Source: Armatimonadota bacterium (lineage in GTDB: Bacteria; Armatimonadota; Fimbriimonadia; Fimbriimonadales; Fimbriimonadaceae). From it: a stretch of 10,433 nt of DNA. This document shows positions 7,134 to 10,433 of the stretch, piece after piece. The notes under the pieces were generated by a model. That model made no database searches. It saw only the letters and a program-made list of their open reading frames with translations, and was not told where the DNA came from. Made by a program: the position numbers and the translations under genes. How positions within the stretch are numbered: position 1 is the stretch's first letter; each line of letters begins with the position of its first letter. Location: contig JAFAFM010000320.1 of assembly GCA_023423495.1 (NCBI GenBank), forward strand, positions 1 to 10,433, in the 5' to 3' direction.

Positions 7134-8687
7134 CTACAACCCAAGCCGGGCCCACATTTGGTCGACTTTTGTTTTGACATCCTCGCTCATCGTGATCAGC
7201 TTGGGATAGTCGCGGTTAAAGCCGTTTTCACCCGGCCACTTGTGAGTGCAGTCAAACCCAATCTTTCCTCCGAACCCTTCCTCCAAAGAAGCATGGTCCA
7301 GTTGATCGACCGGTCCCTTGCTCAGCAACGTGTCCCGGAGTGGGTCGCAGTTTGCCCCCAGGCGGAAGAGCACTTCCCCGATGTTCTGAACATCGCAGTC
7401 CTCGTCAAATATGAAAACCATTTTGGTGTAGCTGAGCCCGCCTAATCCCCAAATTGCATTCATCACCTTGTAGGCATGGCCCGGATACTTCTTCCTGATG
7501 GAGACGAAGGCAACATTGTGAAATCCCCCTTCAACCGGAAGGTTCATGTCAACGATTTCCGGAACCGTCAGCTTGATCATTGGGAAGAAAATCCGCTCGA
7601 CCGCCTTCCCCATCCAGCCGTCTTCCATCGGTGGCTGCCCGACGATCGTCGCTGGATAAACCGCCTTCTGACGCATAGTAACAGCCGTCACGTGCAGCAC
7701 CGGGAAATCGTAAGCTAGGGAGTAGTAGCCCGTGTGATCCCCGAACGGCCCTTCCAACCTTCTCTCGCTAGGATCGACGTAACCCTCGATCACCATCTCA
7801 CAATCGGCGGGGACCATGACGTCCACCGTCTTCGCCTTGACCATCCGAACATTCTCGCGGCGGAGAAAGCCGGCGAAAAGCATTTCGTCGATGCCCGGCG
7901 GCAGCGGCGAGATCGCGGCAAAGTTGTAGGCCGGGTCGCCACCCAGGCAAACGCATACTTCAAGCTTCTGACCCTTCGCGCCCGCATCTTCCATCTGACG
8001 CATACCTGTCTTGTGCATCTGCCAGTGCATTCCGCATGTGTTCTTGTCGTACAGCTGCACCCGATACATGCCGACGTTGCGTTTCCCGGTATTAGGGTCG
8101 TGGGTGAATACCAGCGGAAGCGTAATAAAGGGTCCGCCGTCTTCTGGCCAGCAAGTGAGGATCGGCAACTTGGTCAGGTCGATCTCGTCGCCTTGCATCA
8201 CAATTTCCTGACAAATCCCGCTGCTAACTTCCTTTGGCTGAGTGGGCTTAACTTCCTTTAGGAGATCCATCCCGAATCGAGCCTTGTCCAGCAGACCACG
8301 GGGTACGTCGGGCTTGAGTAGGTGCGCGATCCTCTCAGCATGCTCTTCAAAGTCCTCACAACTGAGCGCCATGCTCATCCGCTTGCGAGAACCCATCGTG
8401 TTGATCGCGACCGGGTAATCGTAGCGAGTGTCTGCACCGGTCGCTGAGGCCGCAGAAGGCTTATGGATCGACGGCTGGCCGATAACTGCACTGCGGGGAT
8501 TTGGTGTACCAAGCCGATGCGCCCGGCCCCTTACGTTTTCGAAGAGCAACGCCGGTCCGTCCGTCTTCATTACCCGGTCGGCAATTTCCGTGATTTCCAA
8601 GTAAGGGCTGACTGGCTCAGATATCCGGCGCAGTTCTCCCTTCGCTTCGAGAACGTCAAGAAAATGCTGGAAATCGCTGTACGCCAT
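7134..8687 (-). CDS. ubiD: UbiD family prenylated-FMN-dependent decarboxylase
   Basis: This 517-residue protein belongs to the UbiD/Fdc1 family of (de)carboxylases acting on aromatic or conjugated acids with the prFMN cofactor supplied by UbiX; no ubiX is in the window. Key residues align by motif with Fdc1. NVGMYR gives Asn204 and Arg209, IDEMLFAG gives metal ligand Glu268, and EGPFGD gives Glu312 and Asp317 (Asp at this place is usual in UbiD proper). GMHWQMHKTG (219-228) probably supplies the histidine ligand. The ATG at 8687 is chosen because MAYSDFQHFLDVLEAKGEL matches normal UbiD starts; a TTG four codons upstream is less likely. Between FENVRG and YPVAINTMGSRKRM there are about 30 extra residues (56-90). 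The substrate may be a quinone precursor or another aromatic acid; two orphan genes follow in an apparent operon. Confidence 0.93.
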   Translation of the reverse strand: MAYSDFQHFLDVLEAKGELRRISEPVSPYLEITEIADRVMKTDGPALLFENVRGRAHRLGTPNPRSAVIGQPSIHKPSAASATGADTRYDYPVAINTMGSRKRMSMALSCEDFEEHAERIAHLLKPDVPRGLLDKARFGMDLLKEVKPTQPKEVSSGICQEIVMQGDEIDLTKLPILTCWPEDGGPFITLPLVFTHDPNTGKRNVGMYRVQLYDKNTCGMHWQMHKTGMRQMEDAGAKGQKLEVCVCLGGDPAYNFAAISPLPPGIDEMLFAGFLRRENVRMVKAKTVDVMVPADCEMVIEGYVDPSERRLEGPFGDHTGYYSLAYDFPVLHVTAVTMRQKAVYPATIVGQPPMEDGWMGKAVERIFFPMIKLTVPEIVDMNLPVEGGFHNVAFVSIRKKYPGHAYKVMNAIWGLGGLSYTKMVFIFDEDCDVQNIGEVLFRLGANCDPLRDTLLSKGPVDQLDHASLEEGFGGKIGFDCTHKWPGENGFNRDYPKLITMSEDVKTKVDQMWARLGL

Positions 8688-8698
8688 AAGCTCGGACA

Positions 8699-8704
8699 AG
8701 TGTA
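8699..8704 (-). promoter_or_regulatory. Candidate -10 (TACACT) for ubiD
   Basis: TACACT on the minus strand ends 11 bases before the ATG at 8687, which would give a very short leader of about four to five bases. No clear -35 exists at 16-18 bases. No Shine-Dalgarno sequence at a normal distance precedes the ATG. Confidence 0.25.
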
Positions 8705-8749
8705 CGCCTTGCCATGCTCAAGTTGCTTTCGGCTGGGTCCGTGGGAATG

Positions 8750-8763
8750 TGCCAAGCTTGGCA
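8750..8763. promoter_or_regulatory. Perfect 14-base palindrome, candidate operator
   Basis: TGCCAAGCTTGGCA is identical to its reverse complement. It lies in the 81-base divergent gap between ubiD and the 446-residue membrane protein gene, five bases before the latter's ATG. It could be a binding site for a dimeric repressor. It could also be an RNA hairpin over the initiation region, although with no unpaired loop the stem would have to open in the middle. No second copy was noticed in the window. Confidence 0.4.
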
Positions 8764-8768
8764 AATCG

Positions 8769-10109
8769 ATGAAGGCTACACCACTGGCCGTTTGGATTCC
8801 GGCAATCGCCGCGCTGTTCTCGATACCGCTCATCGCCAGTTTTGTTTCGACTGCCATCGCTGAACGCCAATGGCAGGCGGCAAAAGCTGAAGCGGTTGCA
8901 GCCAATGTTCCTCTGGACATGCGTTCCGCCTTGAATGGATATGCACCGGGGCCGCCGGCCCAGAATGCCGCTGAAGGTGTCAAGGCGGTGTTGAGGTCCA
9001 TCTTGGAAAAGTCGCGGCCCGGCTCGACAGAATTTCAACCTCCTTGGAAGGCGCCGTATAAGGAAGCAAAGAACACAATTGACGAAGAGTTCACTCGGGC
9101 TTCCAAAGCGGAAGACCAACCAAATCCAATGGTTTTAATGATGCATCTTCGGTCGTTTGAAGCCCCCCTTCATCAGTACGACCGAGCCATCGACTTGCCG
9201 GATTGGAACTTTGATCGTCCTTGGCACCTGGGACTGGCAATGCTTCTTCCCGATTTTGCCCACATCAAGAGCATTTGCAAGTTGCTTGGAGCAAGGGCGA
9301 TTGCGGCTGCTTATCTGGGAGATAAGAAGCTTGCTCTCCGATCTATACGAAGTCTCATTCGCACCGGCAACCACCTACAAACCGAGCCATCTCTTATCGG
9401 TGCGCTCGTCGGAGTTTCCTGCCAAAACATCGCCTACCAAGCTGCCCTGGACATTGTTCGGATTAGGCCAACGGATTTTGCCTTTAACGCGGAAGTTCGG
9501 AAGATCATTGAGTCTGAGCTGGTAGAAGTAGATTGGAGAAGGATTTGGTCAGCCGACAGCGTCATGATGATTGAATCGCTCGATGACTTTACGACTCAGG
9601 AAGGTTTGCGCAACCTAGGCTATAAAGATGATGATCGGGTGGGTCCGAAGTCGAGGAGGCAGATGCTCGAGACCAAAGCCCAGATTGCGCGGGTACTGAC
9701 CAAAGCGAATAAAGTTTGGACTCAGGAGCCGACCGAAGAAGCCGCTGTCGAGCGAATTTCCAGGGAATTCGGAAATGAGCTTGCTGACATTTACGGCAGT
9801 TTCGACGACGTGATTAGCTCTCTCTCGGGCCCCGCCGATGCGTTTCAAAACCTGCTGAAAGCGCGAGGGGAACTGGAAGCCAGGCGGCGACTGACATGCC
9901 TAGCCTTGGATGCCCTCCGTAATGGAGATAAACCTCCCAGCTCGATGTCCAGTCCCGACTGGCAAGATCCATTTACCAGTAAACCGTTCAAATTCAAGCG
10001 GGAGCAAAAGGGCTTCTTGATTTACAGTATCGGGCCAGATTTGGTAGATGATGGTGGGGTCAAGGGCTCGGGCGACGAGCCCCGAGACATTGTGGTTCAG
10101 TTCCCCTGA
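8769..10109 (+). CDS. Membrane-anchored hypothetical protein with GspG-like C-terminal motif
   Basis: Counting from the ATG at 8769 the protein has 446 residues. Residues 5-31 form a hydrophobic N-terminal helix, a signal anchor or uncleaved signal. The body is mostly helical (about 60-385), with no enzyme motif. The C terminus is distinctive: ARRRLTCLALDALRNGDKPP (371-390), DPFTSKPFKFK (400-410), GFLIYSIGPDLVDDGG (415-430) and final DIVVQFP. This matches the end of major pseudopilin (GspG)-like domains, where the loop binds calcium, and it recurs in large uncharacterised proteins of Planctomycetes-type bacteria. The frame is open upstream to 8463, but that part is antisense to ubiD and precedes the only sensible signal anchor, so it is excluded. 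No Shine-Dalgarno sequence is seen; a 14-base palindrome lies just upstream. The stop overlaps the converging TPR gene. Function unknown. Confidence 0.75.
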   Translation: MKATPLAVWIPAIAALFSIPLIASFVSTAIAERQWQAAKAEAVAANVPLDMRSALNGYAPGPPAQNAAEGVKAVLRSILEKSRPGSTEFQPPWKAPYKEAKNTIDEEFTRASKAEDQPNPMVLMMHLRSFEAPLHQYDRAIDLPDWNFDRPWHLGLAMLLPDFAHIKSICKLLGARAIAAAYLGDKKLALRSIRSLIRTGNHLQTEPSLIGALVGVSCQNIAYQAALDIVRIRPTDFAFNAEVRKIIESELVEVDWRRIWSADSVMMIESLDDFTTQEGLRNLGYKDDDRVGPKSRRQMLETKAQIARVLTKANKVWTQEPTEEAAVERISREFGNELADIYGSFDDVISSLSGPADAFQNLLKARGELEARRRLTCLALDALRNGDKPPSSMSSPDWQDPFTSKPFKFKREQKGFLIYSIGPDLVDDGGVKGSGDEPRDIVVQFP

Positions 10110-10433
10110 CGGGCGTTCCACTTGTCTTTCGCCAAGTCGCCTTCGAACTGCGCGTGCTCTTCCGGATCTTCGATCTTAACGGCCATTGCCTTTGCCAACC
10201 AGCTTTCGTACTCTTGGCCTTGCGCACGCCGGATCCGGGCTTTTTCCAAATAACCGTAAGCCAAGTAGAAATCTGCAAGGTGGTTCGCTTCGCAACCCGA
10301 AATCACGCGGTCGGCGAAGCGTTCCGCTTCGGCTAGGCGGCCAAGCGATAGATACATGTGAGCGATCATCCACTCGCCGATCGCAACGTTCTTGGCATCC
10401 CCGATTTGAGACCAGTGGTACAAGGATGCAAAC
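10097..10433 (-). CDS. TPR-like protein, C-terminal 111 residues (start beyond window)
   Basis: The frame is open to the right edge, so this is the C-terminal part of a longer gene; a TTG at 10423 is not a credible start. The pattern HWSQIGDAKNVAIGEWMIA, HMYLSLGRLAEAERFADRVI, ANHLADFYLAYGYLEKARIRRAQG and then IEDPEEHAQFEGDLA gives paired antiparallel helices of the tetratricopeptide kind. It closely echoes a widespread small hypothetical family, common in actinobacteria, with the scheme YHWGxVG, GEWxxxxVYxxLGR, DWxLAFAYEALARA and DPEDxxLxxxDL. Members of that family are usually under 200 residues, so perhaps 60-90 residues are missing. The role is likely protein-protein interaction and is not known. 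Its TGA overlaps the end of the converging membrane protein gene by 13 bases. Confidence 0.75.
   Translation of the reverse strand, partial: FASLYHWSQIGDAKNVAIGEWMIAHMYLSLGRLAEAERFADRVISGCEANHLADFYLAYGYLEKARIRRAQGQEYESWLAKAMAVKIEDPEEHAQFEGDLAKDKWNARQGN

Noticed and set aside
7734..8261. Long plus-strand open frame of 175 codons
   Set aside because: Lies wholly opposite ubiD, whose protein sequence is strongly conserved; no recognisable product.
4791..8687. Ubiquinone biosynthesis cluster (COQ10-like SRPBCC plus UbiD)
   Set aside because: The genes are on opposite strands and separated by the kinase and two orphans; no ubiX, ubiA or other pathway gene is present.
8463..8768. N-terminal extension of the 446-residue protein by 102 codons
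   Set aside because: It is antisense to the start of ubiD, composition is that of a shadow frame, and the signal anchor begins exactly at the ATG at 8769.
1..10433. CRISPR array, tRNA/rRNA, insertion sequence or phage genes
   Set aside because: No spaced direct repeats, no cloverleaf-like or rRNA sequence, no transposase or integrase motif, no inverted terminal repeats noticed.

Overview
The window is a densely packed stretch of bacterial chromosome. It holds ten protein-coding genes, two of them cut by the window edges. There is no RNA gene, transposon or CRISPR array that I can see, and no gene-free stretch longer than about 80 bases. Base composition is moderately GC-rich by eye. Shine-Dalgarno sequences are nearly absent, the genes abut or overlap, and the gene content is generic: M48 protease, MDR dehydrogenases, UbiD decarboxylase, Ig-like and TPR proteins, and a protein with a pseudopilin-like tail. 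This would fit a free-living bacterium of a lineage such as Armatimonadota (Fimbriimonadia) or a similar phylum. That placement is a low-confidence impression, not a demonstrated result.

Left half (1-4716, minus strand, read right to left). Two zinc-type MDR dehydrogenases are joined by an ATGA stop/start overlap. A 75-base gap follows, then an M48-family metalloprotease. After a further 24 bases comes a protein with two N-terminal beta-sandwich domains, one central transmembrane helix and at least three Ig-like repeats; it runs off the left edge. All four could share a transcript, but the last gene also has its own extended -10 element seven bases before its ATG.

Middle (4791-6199, plus strand). 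A COQ10/START-like SRPBCC protein and an APH/choline-kinase-fold small-molecule kinase are transcribed divergently from the dehydrogenases. The kinase stop lies one base from the stop of the converging cluster.

Right-centre (6201-8687, minus strand). A UbiD-family prFMN decarboxylase is followed by an unrecognised protein with a possible PsbP/DcrB-like fold and then by a 100-residue helical protein that starts inside its neighbour. This looks like a small operon. UbiD keeps its catalytic and cofactor residues but carries an extra segment of about 30 residues near the N terminus.

Right end. Divergent from ubiD is a 446-residue membrane-anchored protein with a GspG-like C-terminal signature; a perfect 14-base palindrome sits five bases before its ATG. 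It converges on, and overlaps by 13 bases, a TPR-like protein whose N terminus lies outside the window.

I found no clear-cut new defence or metabolic system. The best leads are the paired dehydrogenases with opposite predicted cofactor preference, the ubiD-associated pair of orphan proteins, the palindrome at 8750-8763, the signs of leaderless initiation, and a possible non-canonical start that would repair the protease signal peptide.
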